Assembly: GCA_004340125.1 (NCBI GenBank) | Contig: SLUK01000003.1 | Location: forward strand, 62,001 to 126,000 | Source: Harryflintia acetispora | GTDB lineage: Bacteria; Bacillota; Clostridia; Oscillospirales; Ruminococcaceae | DNA length: 64,000 nucleotides | Direction of reading: 5' to 3' | Shown: piece by piece, positions 22,145-30,763 of the stretch | Layout of the letters: every line of letters begins with the position of its first letter | Position numbering within the stretch: the first letter of the stretch is position 1 | The notes under the pieces: model-generated | Database searches by the model: none | What the model was told of the DNA's origin: nothing | What the model saw: only the letters and a program-made list of their open reading frames with translations | Translations under genes and position numbers: made by a program

Positions 22145-23824
22145 ATGTCACGAACAAAAAACAGAGGGTTTCAACAGAGTTTCTCTCCCTCTTTTACGAT
22201 CCGGCGCTGGCGGCTGGGCGAATATATCCGGCTTTCCAAAGAAGATTTGAAAAAAGGAAAAGACGATAGTAACAGCGTAAAAAACCAGCGCGACCTGCTG
22301 AATGACTTTTACCAAAAACACATTGAGGAATTTGAAAGCGTTTCCGAATATGTGGACGATGGACACACGGGGACGGATGCCAACCGCGAAAATTTCCAGC
22401 GGCTTCTGGCCGATGTAATGAGTGGGAAAATCAACTGTGTTGTGGTAAAAGACCTTTCCCGTTTTGCCCGGAATTACAGCGATGCGGGAAGTCTGATTGA
22501 CAACCTGTTTGTGCAGATGGGCGTCCGTTTTATCAGTCTTGCTGAAAATGTGGACAGCTACCTCAACCCGGACAGCGTTTCCAGCATTATTGTTCCGATT
22601 ACAAATGTAATGAACGATCAATACTGCTATCAGACTTCAAAGAAAATCCGCCAGGTGTTTGACTATAAGCGGCGCAACGGCCAGTACATCGGCTCCTTTG
22701 CTCCCTACGGCTACATAAAAGATCCGAAAGACAAACACCAGTTGATTGTCGATCCCGAGGCCGCCGAGATTGTAAAGCTTATTTATAACAAGACTTTGCA
22801 AGGAGAAACAAGGCGGGCTATCGTCTACCACCTAAACGACCACGGCATCCCCAGCCCGACAACCTACCGAAAAAATAAGGGCCTGCCCTATTCCTGTTCG
22901 GTATCAGACAATCCCATGTGGGGAGATCGGGTGCTTACAAACATTCTTACCAACCCGATTTATACCGGGGATTTGGTACAGGGCCGCCGCCGTGTGAAAA
23001 GCTATAAGGTACATGAGATTGAGGCGGTGCCGGAGGAAGAATGGGTGCGGGTGGCTGATACCCACGAGGCGATTATAGACCGGGAAACCTTTGAAAAGGT
23101 GCAGGCCCTGTTGAAACGGGACACCCGGACGGCCCCACGGAAAAAGGAGCTCCATCTGTTCAGCGGTTTTCTCCGCTGTGCGGATTGCGGAAAATCCATT
23201 ACACGGAGCCAGAGCGGGAAAAATGTGTATTACGCCTGCTCTACCTACAAATACCGCTCCCGGGCCGCCTGCTCTATGCACTCAATCAAGCATGAGCGGC
23301 TGGAAGCCGCCGTCCTGTTTGCCGTCCGTCAACAGGTACATCTGGCCGTTTCCTTTTCGGAGATACTTGCCCGTATCAACTCGGCTCCAGTCAAAAAAAG
23401 CCAGTCATTCCGACTGGATGATCTGATTGCCGCAAAGGAAAAGGAACTGGCGAAAATTACCCGCTACAAACAGTCTCTTTATCAAGACTGGAAAGACGGG
23501 GAAATTACCCAACAGGACTACCGGACAATGAAGGCTGACTATGAACGGCAAATAAGCTCCATCTCTGATGTGCTGGAACGGCTGGCCGCTGAACGGGCGG
23601 AACTGGCAAACGGCGTTGACAGCGAGCATCCGGCGCTGGTGGCCTTTAAGAAACACCAGAACATTGAAACGCTCAACCGGGAAATCCTCATTGATCTTGT
23701 AAACTACATCAAGGTTTACGAAAACGGCAATATCAGCGTGAAATTCAAGTTTGCTGACGAGTTTCGCAGAATTGCCGAATACATTGAAATTAACATTTCT
23801 GAAATTCCCGCCGCGGCGGGCTGA
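22145..23824 (+). CDS. Large serine recombinase (TnpX-like ICE integrase)
   Basis: The 559-residue protein starts at ATG after AAGGAGG. The catalytic Ser is S31 in YIRLSKED, with VVVKDLSRFARNY (catalytic Arg) near 100. The recombinase domain follows (GSFAPYGYIKDPKDKHQLIVD, about 180-200), then a zinc ribbon CADCGKSI...YYACS...ACSMH near 345-380, a coiled coil (about 425-480) and a C-terminal tail. This is the two-ended integrase/excisionase of Tn4451/Tn5397-type elements. It marks the right end of the palindrome-bearing ICE. Confidence 0.95.
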   Translation: MSRTKNRGFQQSFSPSFTIRRWRLGEYIRLSKEDLKKGKDDSNSVKNQRDLLNDFYQKHIEEFESVSEYVDDGHTGTDANRENFQRLLADVMSGKINCVVVKDLSRFARNYSDAGSLIDNLFVQMGVRFISLAENVDSYLNPDSVSSIIVPITNVMNDQYCYQTSKKIRQVFDYKRRNGQYIGSFAPYGYIKDPKDKHQLIVDPEAAEIVKLIYNKTLQGETRRAIVYHLNDHGIPSPTTYRKNKGLPYSCSVSDNPMWGDRVLTNILTNPIYTGDLVQGRRRVKSYKVHEIEAVPEEEWVRVADTHEAIIDRETFEKVQALLKRDTRTAPRKKELHLFSGFLRCADCGKSITRSQSGKNVYYACSTYKYRSRAACSMHSIKHERLEAAVLFAVRQQVHLAVSFSEILARINSAPVKKSQSFRLDDLIAAKEKELAKITRYKQSLYQDWKDGEITQQDYRTMKADYERQISSISDVLERLAAERAELANGVDSEHPALVAFKKHQNIETLNREILIDLVNYIKVYENGNISVKFKFADEFRRIAEYIEINISEIPAAAG

Positions 23825-24136
23825 TGCCCGCCACACCATTTCTGGCAGTGTGTTTTCCTAATATGAAACATTCATAGGAAAAGGGTACCCTTTCCGTAAA
23901 ATTGTCCGTTCTCTGTCTGCCGACAGCGGGCGATTTTTGCTTGTTGGGAATGTTTCCAGCGTCAACTTTGTTGACGCCACCCTCTTGATTTTCCTCTCAC
24001 TATCTACAACACCGAGCAGAGCGATTTTGCCAAAGTTTTGAGAAAAATTTTTAAGAAAGTTTTTCTTACCTCTTAATACGGAAAAATTTCTAAAATGCCA
24101 ATGCCATAGAATAAATCTGCAAATCAATTTGAGCTA
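23825..24136. other. Gap after recombinase, possible element end
   Basis: There is no supported gene; a minus-strand frame of 89 codons (23858-24127) lacks a ribosome binding site. Visible structure includes GGAAAAGGGTACCCTTTCC (23877-23895) and GCGTCAAC/GTTGACGC (about 23959-23976). A shift to AT-rich sequence occurs here, so an att site is likely nearby but cannot be placed without the other end. Confidence 0.45.
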
Positions 24137-24194
24137 TTGACAAATTTCTTGATTTGCTATATTATATAACAGTGATATATAACAATGTTATAAA
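24137..24194 (+). promoter_or_regulatory. Promoter and operator of the second TetR gene
   Basis: TTGACA (24137-24142), 17-base spacer, TATTAT (24160-24165). A repeated ATAACA/TGTTAT pattern (ATATAACAGTGATATATAACAATGTTATA) follows from 24164 and is a likely TetR operator. Confidence 0.65.
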
Positions 24195-24208
24195 AAGGCA
24201 GTGAAAAC

Positions 24209-24826
24209 ATGAGCGAAACGGAACACACAACATTACACCTAATTCTTTCGGCGGCAATGCAAGAATTTCTTGAGAAGGGTTATAAGTCTGCTTCATTGCG
24301 GAATATTGTCAAAACAGCAGGAGTGACAACAGGTGCGTTCTACGGCTACTACGACAGTAAAGAGGACTTGTTTGAAGCACTGGTAGGAGAACACTACAAT
24401 TTTTTACTGGAACGATTTTGCAAGGCTCAAAAAGAATTTGCGGAAATTCCTCCAGAGAAACAACCCGATAATCTTTCCTCTACTTCCGGCGAGTGTATGT
24501 ATGACATGCTCTTATATGCCTATGAACACTTGAATGAATTTAAGCTCATACTTTGCTGTTCAGAGGGAACACGCTTTTCAAAGCTGATTGATGAAATGGT
24601 GGAAATAGAAACAAAAGGAACACATGATTATTTAGCGGTTCTTGAAAAGTTAGGCAGACCCGCCCCACCCATTGATGAGCGGTTAGAGCATATTTTGATT
24701 ACAGGAATGTTTAATACATTTTTTGAGTTGATTATACATGAAATGCCGCTTGAAGAAGCAAAGCACTATTTGAAAGAAATGAGAGCTTTCTATACCGCCG
24801 GATGGATGAAAATTATGGGGCAATAA
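24209..24826 (+). CDS. TetR/AcrR family regulator of the ABC exporter
   Basis: The 205-residue protein has an N-terminal helix-turn-helix (ILSAAMQEFLEKGYKSASL...TTGAFYGYYDSKEDLFEAL, about 10-58) and a helical C-terminal ligand domain with a conserved-looking FELIIHEMPLEEAKHYLKEM near the end. It lies directly upstream of the two ABC exporter genes and probably represses them and itself. AT-rich composition matches Region 2, not the ICE at its left. Confidence 0.9.
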   Translation: MSETEHTTLHLILSAAMQEFLEKGYKSASLRNIVKTAGVTTGAFYGYYDSKEDLFEALVGEHYNFLLERFCKAQKEFAEIPPEKQPDNLSSTSGECMYDMLLYAYEHLNEFKLILCCSEGTRFSKLIDEMVEIETKGTHDYLAVLEKLGRPAPPIDERLEHILITGMFNTFFELIIHEMPLEEAKHYLKEMRAFYTAGWMKIMGQ

Positions 24827-24869
24827 AAACAAATAAATTCATTAGGGCAATCTGCCCCATCATTCATGA

Positions 24870-24929
24870 TAATGGAAAGTGTATGCTTTCCATTATATTT
24901 GACACATAGGTTAGCTTTGGCTAACCTAT
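24870..24929 (+). promoter_or_regulatory. Tandem hairpins in the ABC exporter leader
   Basis: TAATGGAAAG/CTTTCCATTA (24870-24879, 24886-24895) and ATAGGTTAGC/GCTAACCTAT (24906-24915, 24920-24929) are perfect stems. They lie between tetR and the first ABC gene and may be an attenuator or operator sites. Confidence 0.55.
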
Positions 24930-25015
24930 TGGGTATGCGCTCAAGCGAAATATGGATATTCGAGGGCAGATATTTAGTCCTCATATCATAAAAAATTTTC
25001 AAGGAGGTTTTTTCA

Positions 25016-26791
25016 ATGAAACAACAGTCTAATCTATCAAGACTGATGGGCTATGCCGGAGGGCATAGGATATTGACCTATCTTTCTTGGGTACTGTCCG
25101 TAATGAGTGCGCTGTTAGCTCTTGTGCCATTTTGGTATATATGGCGTATCATTCACGACATATTGGAAGTTTCCCCGGACTTCGTGGAAGCGAGGAATGT
25201 TACAGGCTACGGCTGGTCTGCGGTTTTATTTGCGGTTATCTCCATTGTTATTTATATAGCCGCTTTGATGTGTTCGCACATGAGTGCGTTCCGGGTTGCC
25301 GCAAATATCCGAAAAGAGCTAATGCGCCATATTACATCGCTGCCGCTTGGTGTGACAGAAAAATATGGAAGCGGAAAACTGCGGAGGATTGTGAACAATT
25401 CCAGCGCCGCTACGGAAACCTATCTTGCACACAGGCTGCCCGATAAAGCGGGGGCGATTGCCACACCCATAGGGCTGCTTTTCCTGCTGCTTGCCTTTGA
25501 CTGGCGATTAGGGCTTTTAAGCCTTGTTCCCGTCGTGCTTGGTTTTCTGATTATGATGAAAATGACGGGAAAAGACATGGAAAAGCGTATGGAACAATAT
25601 CAAAATGCACTTGCTGATATGTCAAATGAAGCAGTTGAATATGTGAGGGGCGTACCCGTAGTAAAGACTTTTGGGCAGACAATCTTTTCTTTCAAACGTT
25701 TCAAAAACGCGATTGATAATTATGAAACATGGGTCATTGCATACACAAAGGGGCTGCGTCTGCCTATGATGTTCTATACAACGGCAATCAACGGTGTATT
25801 CGCATTTCTGATTGCCGGAGGGATTTTCTTCACAAGAGGCGGTGTAACAAATGAGCTTCTGTTAAACCTTATTTTCTATATTGTGATTACGCCCGTCATT
25901 GGTACGACACTCACAAAAATTATGTTTATGAGCGAGGACGCAATGATTGTGGGCGACGCAATAAGCAGGATTGATGAAGTGCTGAACGAAAAGCCTTTGC
26001 CTGAAAGCAGCGAAAATAATATTCCGAAAGACAATGGAATTATATTGGAACACGTTAGTTACAGTTACGACGGCGAGAAAAACGCACTCAATGATGTATC
26101 TCTTTCCATAAAGCCAGGTCAGACAGTCGCATTGGTAGGTGCGTCTGGCAGCGGCAAGACAACGCTTGCAAATATTGTCACAAGATTTTTCGACCCGCAA
26201 AAAGGACGCATACTGATAGGGGATATTGACATACGCGATATTCCGAAAGAAACATTGATGGATAAGGTGTCCTTTGTATTTCAAAATAGCCGCCTTATCA
26301 AAGCGTCCATATTGGAAAACGTCCGTATGGCAAAGCCTAATGTTACGCGCGAAGAAATCACCCATGCGCTGAAAGCCGCGCAGTGCTTGGATATTATCGA
26401 AAAATTGCCAAACGGTATAGATACAGTTGTCGGGACAAAAGGCGTGTACCTGTCCGGTGGTGAACAGCAAAGAATAGCGATTGCCCGCGCAATTTTGAAA
26501 AACGCGCCTATTCTGATTCTTGATGAAGCGACCGCGTTTGCCGACCCCGACAATGAAGTGCGTGTACAACAGGCTTTGTCTGCGCTTTCAAAAGGAAAAA
26601 CAGTTATTATGGTTGCACACAGGCTGTCGTCAATCACAGACGCAGATTGCATTTATGTGCTGCAAGACGGTCAGATTGCTGAAAGCGGTACCCATAGTCA
26701 GTTGATTGAGAAAAACGGCATATTTACAAAAATGTGGCAGGATTATTCCGAAGCAGCAGAATGGAAGATTGCAAAGGAGGTAAACGCATGA
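25016..26791 (+). CDS. ABC exporter half-transporter 1 (TMD-NBD)
   Basis: The 591-residue protein has six transmembrane segments in residues 15-310 and a C-terminal nucleotide-binding domain: Walker A GASGSGKTT near 378-386, signature LSGGEQQR near 482, Walker B ILILDEAT near 503, and H-loop VAHRLS near 538. The D-loop reads FADPDNE. It starts at ATG after AAGGAGG. Together with the overlapping partner it forms a heterodimeric exporter of the siderophore/multidrug type; the substrate is unknown. Found widely as TetR-controlled cargo of Tn916-like elements. Confidence 0.92.
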   Translation: MKQQSNLSRLMGYAGGHRILTYLSWVLSVMSALLALVPFWYIWRIIHDILEVSPDFVEARNVTGYGWSAVLFAVISIVIYIAALMCSHMSAFRVAANIRKELMRHITSLPLGVTEKYGSGKLRRIVNNSSAATETYLAHRLPDKAGAIATPIGLLFLLLAFDWRLGLLSLVPVVLGFLIMMKMTGKDMEKRMEQYQNALADMSNEAVEYVRGVPVVKTFGQTIFSFKRFKNAIDNYETWVIAYTKGLRLPMMFYTTAINGVFAFLIAGGIFFTRGGVTNELLLNLIFYIVITPVIGTTLTKIMFMSEDAMIVGDAISRIDEVLNEKPLPESSENNIPKDNGIILEHVSYSYDGEKNALNDVSLSIKPGQTVALVGASGSGKTTLANIVTRFFDPQKGRILIGDIDIRDIPKETLMDKVSFVFQNSRLIKASILENVRMAKPNVTREEITHALKAAQCLDIIEKLPNGIDTVVGTKGVYLSGGEQQRIAIARAILKNAPILILDEATAFADPDNEVRVQQALSALSKGKTVIMVAHRLSSITDADCIYVLQDGQIAESGTHSQLIEKNGIFTKMWQDYSEAAEWKIAKEVNA

Positions 26792-28518
26792 TTCAGATAC
26801 TGCAAAGACGCTTTGCGTTATCAAGACAGGGAGCTGTCGATTTGATAAAAGGCTGTATTGCCTGCGTCGTACAAGATATATCCTTTATGCTCCCTGTCGG
26901 GCTCCTCTATTACTTTGTTATTGATACCATGAATGGGAATGTGAATGGAAGTCGTATTGCTTTTTATGCGGCTGGCACTTTCCTTTGCCTTGCACTCATA
27001 TTTATTGCGACTTGGTTTCAATATAACGCCACTTACTTAGCGACTTATGTTGAAAGCGGAGTAAGGCGAATATCTTTAGCAGAACAGCTACGCAAAATTC
27101 CATTGTCGTTTTTTGGCAAGAAAGACCTTGCGGATTTAACAAATTCGATTATGGGGGATTGTGCCACACTGGAAACCGCATTTTCCCATTATGTACCCGC
27201 ATTGGCAGGCTCCCTTATTTCCACCACATTGATTGCAGTTTGCCTTTTTGCTTACGACTGGCGAATGGCACTTGCGGCGGTTTGGGTTTTGCCGATTGCA
27301 TTTACAATCACACTCTTTTCATCACGCATACAGGAATATTTTAATCGTAAATCCGCAGAGGCAAATGTCGCGCTTGAAAGCGGCGTACAGGAGTGTATTG
27401 AAAGTTTGCAGGACTTAAAGGCGAACAATGCGGAAGAAAGTTATCTGAAAGGGCTTAACAAAAAAATTGACTATGTAGAAAAGCGGCACATTATAACAGA
27501 GCTTGGGACTGCCCTTTTTGTTGTTTCCTCTACGCTGATATTAAAGTTTGGGATTGCTACAGTTGCGCTCGTAGGTTCTGCGCTGCTGATTCGCGGGGAG
27601 ATTGATATTCCGCTGTTCTTTATGTTTTTGCTTGTGGCTTCAAGGTTGTACGCTCCGCTTGAGGGGGCATTGCAAAATCTTGCTGCGGTAATTTCTACCA
27701 AAACGAATATCAACCGCATGAATGAAATTCTTGACCAACCGATTCAGACAGGAAGCAATGCAATGACAAATCAAGGGTATGACATTGTATTTGACCATGT
27801 AGGATTTGCCTATAATACGGGGGAAACTGTATTGAAAGATGTTTCCTTTACGGCTAAACAAGGAGAAGTTACTGCATTAGTCGGACCGTCCGGCGGCGGA
27901 AAAACTACGGTGTCGCGTCTTGCTGCCCGGTTCTGGGATATAAACAAAGGAAAAATCACTGTTGGCGGTATGGATATATCAAAGATAGAGCCGGAAACCT
28001 TACTATCCCTGTATTCTATCGTGTTTCAAGATGTGACGCTGTTTAACAACACAATTATGGAGAATATCAGAATTGGCAGAAAGGACGCGACTGACGAGGA
28101 AGTGATTGCGGCGGCAAGACTTGCGAATTGTGAAGAATTTGCGGAAAAGCTCCCGGATGGTTATAACAGTATGATTGGTGAAAATGGTTGCGAACTGTCC
28201 GGAGGGGAAAGACAACGAATTTCAATTGCCCGCGCTTTCCTTAAAAATTCCCCTATCATCTTACTTGATGAAGCAACGGCAAGCCTTGATGTGGAAAACG
28301 AAACATTGATACAGTCTGCTTTATCAAGACTGATAGAGGATAAGACCGTACTTGTGATCGCTCACCGTATGCGTACCGTAAGCGGCGCGGATAAAGTAGT
28401 TGTGCTTTCAGACGGTTCTGTTGCCGAACAGGGAACGCCGGAAAAATTGATGAATATAGGCGAGATTTACCCGTATATGGTAAAGCTGCAAATGATTAGC
28501 AGAGATTGGGGCATTTAG
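26788..28518 (+). CDS. ABC exporter half-transporter 2 (TMD-NBD)
   Basis: ATG 26788 overlaps the previous stop (ATGA) and follows AAAGGAGG; the upstream extension from 26734 is the end of the first gene in another frame. The 576-residue protein has six membrane segments (about 15-300), Walker A GPSGGGKTT near 368, signature LSGGERQR near 472, Walker B IILLDEAT near 492 and H-loop IAHRMR near 527. All catalytic motifs are intact in both halves, so both ATP sites may be active. Confidence 0.92.
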   Translation: MIQILQRRFALSRQGAVDLIKGCIACVVQDISFMLPVGLLYYFVIDTMNGNVNGSRIAFYAAGTFLCLALIFIATWFQYNATYLATYVESGVRRISLAEQLRKIPLSFFGKKDLADLTNSIMGDCATLETAFSHYVPALAGSLISTTLIAVCLFAYDWRMALAAVWVLPIAFTITLFSSRIQEYFNRKSAEANVALESGVQECIESLQDLKANNAEESYLKGLNKKIDYVEKRHIITELGTALFVVSSTLILKFGIATVALVGSALLIRGEIDIPLFFMFLLVASRLYAPLEGALQNLAAVISTKTNINRMNEILDQPIQTGSNAMTNQGYDIVFDHVGFAYNTGETVLKDVSFTAKQGEVTALVGPSGGGKTTVSRLAARFWDINKGKITVGGMDISKIEPETLLSLYSIVFQDVTLFNNTIMENIRIGRKDATDEEVIAAARLANCEEFAEKLPDGYNSMIGENGCELSGGERQRISIARAFLKNSPIILLDEATASLDVENETLIQSALSRLIEDKTVLVIAHRMRTVSGADKVVVLSDGSVAEQGTPEKLMNIGEIYPYMVKLQMISRDWGI

Positions 28519-28519
28519 C

Positions 28520-28705
28520 ATGAATAGCGAATGGATAATATGCCCCATATGCCAAAGCAAAACAAGGTTAAAAATGCGGAGCGATACCGAACTGAAAAAC
28601 TTTCCTCTGTATTGCCCGAAATGCAGACAGGAAACCCTTATTAACGTAAAACAAATGAATATATCAGTTATCACAGAGCCAGACGCTAAGACGCAGAGCC
28701 GATAA
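28520..28705 (+). CDS. Cysteine-rich KTR protein
   Basis: The 61-residue protein begins 1 base after the ABC gene stop. It reads WIICPICQSKTRLKMRSDTELKNFPLYCPKC with two CxxC pairs 25 residues apart and the KTR triplet, the signature of the Cys-rich KTR family. This family accompanies Tn916-like cargo regions. Zinc-ribbon fold expected; function unknown. Confidence 0.88.
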   Translation: MNSEWIICPICQSKTRLKMRSDTELKNFPLYCPKCRQETLINVKQMNISVITEPDAKTQSR

Positions 28706-28809
28706 CACGCAGGTATAACACGCGGTTATCGGCTCTTTTCTGTTCTGCGATAGATGAACCGCTGTATTTTTACACATAGTTAATACGCGGGAACGCTCAT
28801 TTAGGATAT

Positions 28810-28849
28810 GGCGGTATCAAATGCTTGTAAGCATTAGGAGGTTATCGCC
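28810..28849 (+). promoter_or_regulatory. Shine-Dalgarno hairpin before the second leader peptide
   Basis: GGCGGT (28810-28815) pairs with ATCGCC (28844-28849) next to the ATG. Inside are AATGCTT-gt-AAGCATT (28820-28835) and AGGAGG. The layout parallels 20382-20408. Confidence 0.6.
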
Positions 28850-28960
28850 ATGTCCTTTTTCTATATCGTTGATATTCTTCAATCATCAAAAAAAGCCTGT
28901 TTCCTGCACCGGGATATTCTGCACATGAGTATGAATACACATATCACTATATACGCTTAA
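28850..28960 (+). CDS. Leader peptide upstream of second sigma-like gene
   Basis: This 36-codon frame begins MSFFYIVDILQSSKKACF after AGGAGGTT, similar to the peptide at 20407. It ends about 90 bases before the sigma-like gene. A regulatory leader is inferred from the repeated arrangement. The remainder of the 28706-29052 gap holds a terminator-like GTTATCGGCTC region and no gene. Confidence 0.55.
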   Translation: MSFFYIVDILQSSKKACFLHRDILHMSMNTHITIYA

Positions 28961-29052
28961 ATAACTCATATTACCAAACGCCTATGTGGTTTTACTGCTG
29001 CATGGGCGTTTGTTGTAATAGCCCCCTACTGGGAAGAAAGGGGGTGAGTTAG

Positions 29053-29511
29053 ATGATTTATTCAGAAGAATACAAGGAACATATCGAATACACTTTTGCG
29101 GCTTTTTGCAGGGTTGTTCTCTACAATGCGGCGATGAGTGCATACCGTGATTTTGGGCGGAAGCAGAAACGAGAAGTATCGCTTGAATACTTAATATCCG
29201 AAACGCCACTTGAACCGTTCACAACAGATACTTATTTTGAGCAGTACGACCAACCGACCGTCTTTGCTGTAAAAGGGAAAAAGTTTGTTGTCGCAAGTAA
29301 GCGGTTAGCCGACGCACTATTGAAATTGACCGAACAAAGACGCAATGTTTTGTTTCTGTATTTTTTCTTCGGTTATACCGACGCTCAAATCGGAAAAGAG
29401 TATGGGCGGAACAGAAGTACAGCGAATTACTGGAAATTAGCAGCCTTAAAACAGCTACGAAAAGAAATGGAGAGATTAGAACATGAGGAACAAGAAGCTG
29501 ATACCCTTTGA
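29053..29511 (+). CDS. Sigma-70 family protein (Tn916 Orf7-like)
   Basis: The 152-residue protein starts at ATG after GGGGGTGAG. The N-terminus is helical and the C-terminal region 4 helix-turn-helix reads RNVLFLYFFFGYTDAQIGKEYGRNRSTANYWKLAALKQL (about 95-135). Such proteins of Tn916-like elements act in transcription of the recombination or transfer region. It overlaps the next gene by 29 bases. It is intact although the rest of its element seems decayed. Confidence 0.85.
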   Translation: MIYSEEYKEHIEYTFAAFCRVVLYNAAMSAYRDFGRKQKREVSLEYLISETPLEPFTTDTYFEQYDQPTVFAVKGKKFVVASKRLADALLKLTEQRRNVLFLYFFFGYTDAQIGKEYGRNRSTANYWKLAALKQLRKEMERLEHEEQEADTL

Positions 29512-29686
29512 AATCATTGAAAAAGCAGTCGCCGGAGAGCCGGAAGCCATAAAAGCTGTTTTACAGCACTACAGTCCGCGCATTAAATATCTGTCTAAAT
29601 ATCGAGGACATATCAACGACGATATTCAAGACCGACTGAAAGCACAGCTTATCAAAGCTATCCTGCAATTCCGTTTTGACAGGTAG
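29483..29686 (+). CDS. Small helix-turn-helix protein (Tn916 Orf8-like)
   Basis: The 67-residue protein starts at ATG 29483 within the sigma-like gene. It reads MRNKKLIPFEIIEKAVAGEPEAIKAVL...INDDIQDRLKAQLIKAILQFRFDR, the characteristic helix-turn-helix-domain protein that follows the sigma-like gene in Tn916-family elements. Coupled expression is expected. Function unproven. Confidence 0.82.
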   Translation: MRNKKLIPFEIIEKAVAGEPEAIKAVLQHYSPRIKYLSKYRGHINDDIQDRLKAQLIKAILQFRFDR

Positions 29687-29700
29687 TGAGTAGCAAAGCC

Positions 29701-29754
29701 AGAGAAAGCCGTCAAGGATAAACTTCGCGCTTCGCGTCCTTGACGGTTTTCTCT
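29701..29754. terminator. Strong 18-bp stem hairpin after the sigma/HTH pair
   Basis: AGAGAAAGCCGTCAAGGA (29701-29718) pairs with TCCTTGACGGTTTTCTCT (29737-29754) with one mismatch. The CCGTCAAGG/CCTTGACGG core repeats that at 2076-2124. It could end transcription or be an origin-type structure. Confidence 0.7.
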
Positions 29755-29959
29755 GTCCTTGCTTTGAGGTAGACAAGAGCGCAATCGGATAGACCGCTTA
29801 CGCTCTCTATGAATTATGGATTTTCTGAACGGATAATTATTCCTGCATTTCCGTTTCCTTTCACTTCCGTTCCGGCAGCTTATGAGTAGGGGAAGCATTA
29901 GGGGACGGAAAGGAATGGAATAGGTAATTGATTAAATCCGTAATTCTTTAATCTTTACT

Positions 29960-30118
29960 TTATATATCTTTATTTAATTGCGTTGGATTTTCCAACGTAG
30001 GTTTTTCCAACATAGGTTTATCCAACGTTGGAAAATCCAATGTAGGTAATTCAATGCCGGAAGCACACATAGATTTTGTTTCGTGTAAACAGCTATATGA
30101 ATTACCATAGTAATGTTA
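29960..30118 (-). pseudogene. Replication initiator (RepA-type) remnant
   Basis: On the minus strand a frame ends with ELPTLDFPTLDKPMLEKP, then TLENPTQLNKDI and stop. This pentapeptide-like repeat (PTLxx) before QLNKDI is the linker of RepA-type initiators with a DUF6017 tail in Gram-positive ICEs. Upstream it is closed by a stop and no HTH domain follows, so only about 50 codons survive. The 15-bp DNA periodicity at 29990-30049 is explained by this coding repeat. The rest of the 29755-30402 gap has no gene. Confidence 0.6.
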
Positions 30119-30245
30119 TGCAGTAGGGGGCGAAAAAGCCTTGATTTTAGCGACGTACAGACACGAAAACATCAAGAGTAAGGGATTTATACCTTTTCCC
30201 TCAAAAATGGGGTTCTACTGCGTAACAATGCGGAGATAGAAAAGC

Positions 30246-30281
30246 AGAGAGTCAACCACTTTTGAAAGTGACTAACTCTCT
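30246..30281. terminator. Hairpin near the right edge of the AT-rich element
   Basis: AGAGAGT and CACTTT pair with AAAGTG and ACTCTCT. It lies about 60-100 bases before the jump to GC-rich chromosome near 30340-30360. Confidence 0.5.
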
Positions 30282-30402
30282 GTTTCCGTTTGCAAACCTG
30301 TTTGTCAGCGTTAGTGATATGTTGGTTAAATACTTCCTTATCACTGTAAAACTAAATGGTTCCGGGCTTTTTGGCGCTTTGCCGGCTGCATGAGAAGCAC
30401 GC

Positions 30403-30600
30403 CTATTTTTTGTTTTTGCGAATGCTCATGATGACGAAGGCGATGACCGCGACCAGGGAAATGCCCAGAATGATGAACACCAGGCCGATTTTGCTGTTGT
30501 CGCCGGTGGCCGGGTTCACCTCGGCGGCGAAAACGGTGCTGCACAGCGAGAGGGCCAGCAGAATCCCCATCGGCAGGGAATGAAGCAGTTTTTTGAGCAT
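30403..30600 (-). CDS. Tiny sortase substrate (signal peptide plus NPATG sorting signal)
   Basis: The 65-residue protein has a signal peptide ending VFAA near residue 26, then EV, the sorting-like motif NPATGD at 29-34, a hydrophobic segment (IGLVFIILGISLVAVIAFVI) and a basic tail RKNKK. After signal-peptidase and sortase cleavage only about eight residues would remain. A class B sortase gene lies at 54469-55455; sortase B enzymes of Clostridia use NPxTG or SPxTG-type motifs. The gene has its own promoter with an operator. Alternatively it is the leftover end of a larger surface protein. Confidence 0.65.
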   Translation of the reverse strand: MLKKLLHSLPMGILLALSLCSTVFAAEVNPATGDNSKIGLVFIILGISLVAVIAFVIMSIRKNKK

Positions 30601-30628
30601 CGTTTGACCTCCATTTCAGTCTGTGTGA

Positions 30629-30680
30629 CCACTACAATATCTTATAGGATATTATAGTGGTTTTTGGATGATCTTGTCAA
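30629..30680 (-). promoter_or_regulatory. Promoter with operator for the small sortase substrate
   Basis: On the minus strand, TTGACA (30680-30675), 18 bases, TATAAT (30656-30651). CCACTATAATAT and ATATTGTAGTGG (30629-30660) form an inverted repeat over the -10. Confidence 0.7.
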
Positions 30681-30763
30681 GGAACAGATTGTGAACAACC
30701 CGCTTTCAACCGGGCCCGGTTTATGGTATCATAAAGGAAGTAAATGCGAATGGGGAGTAAGGG

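Noticed and set aside
23858..24127. 89-codon minus-strand frame after the recombinase
   Set aside because: No ribosome binding site or known domain; hairpins overlap it.
29990..30060. 15-bp repeats resembling iterons or a CRISPR-like array
   Set aside because: They are explained by a PTLxx coding repeat of a RepA-type remnant on the minus strand; no spacers of constant length.
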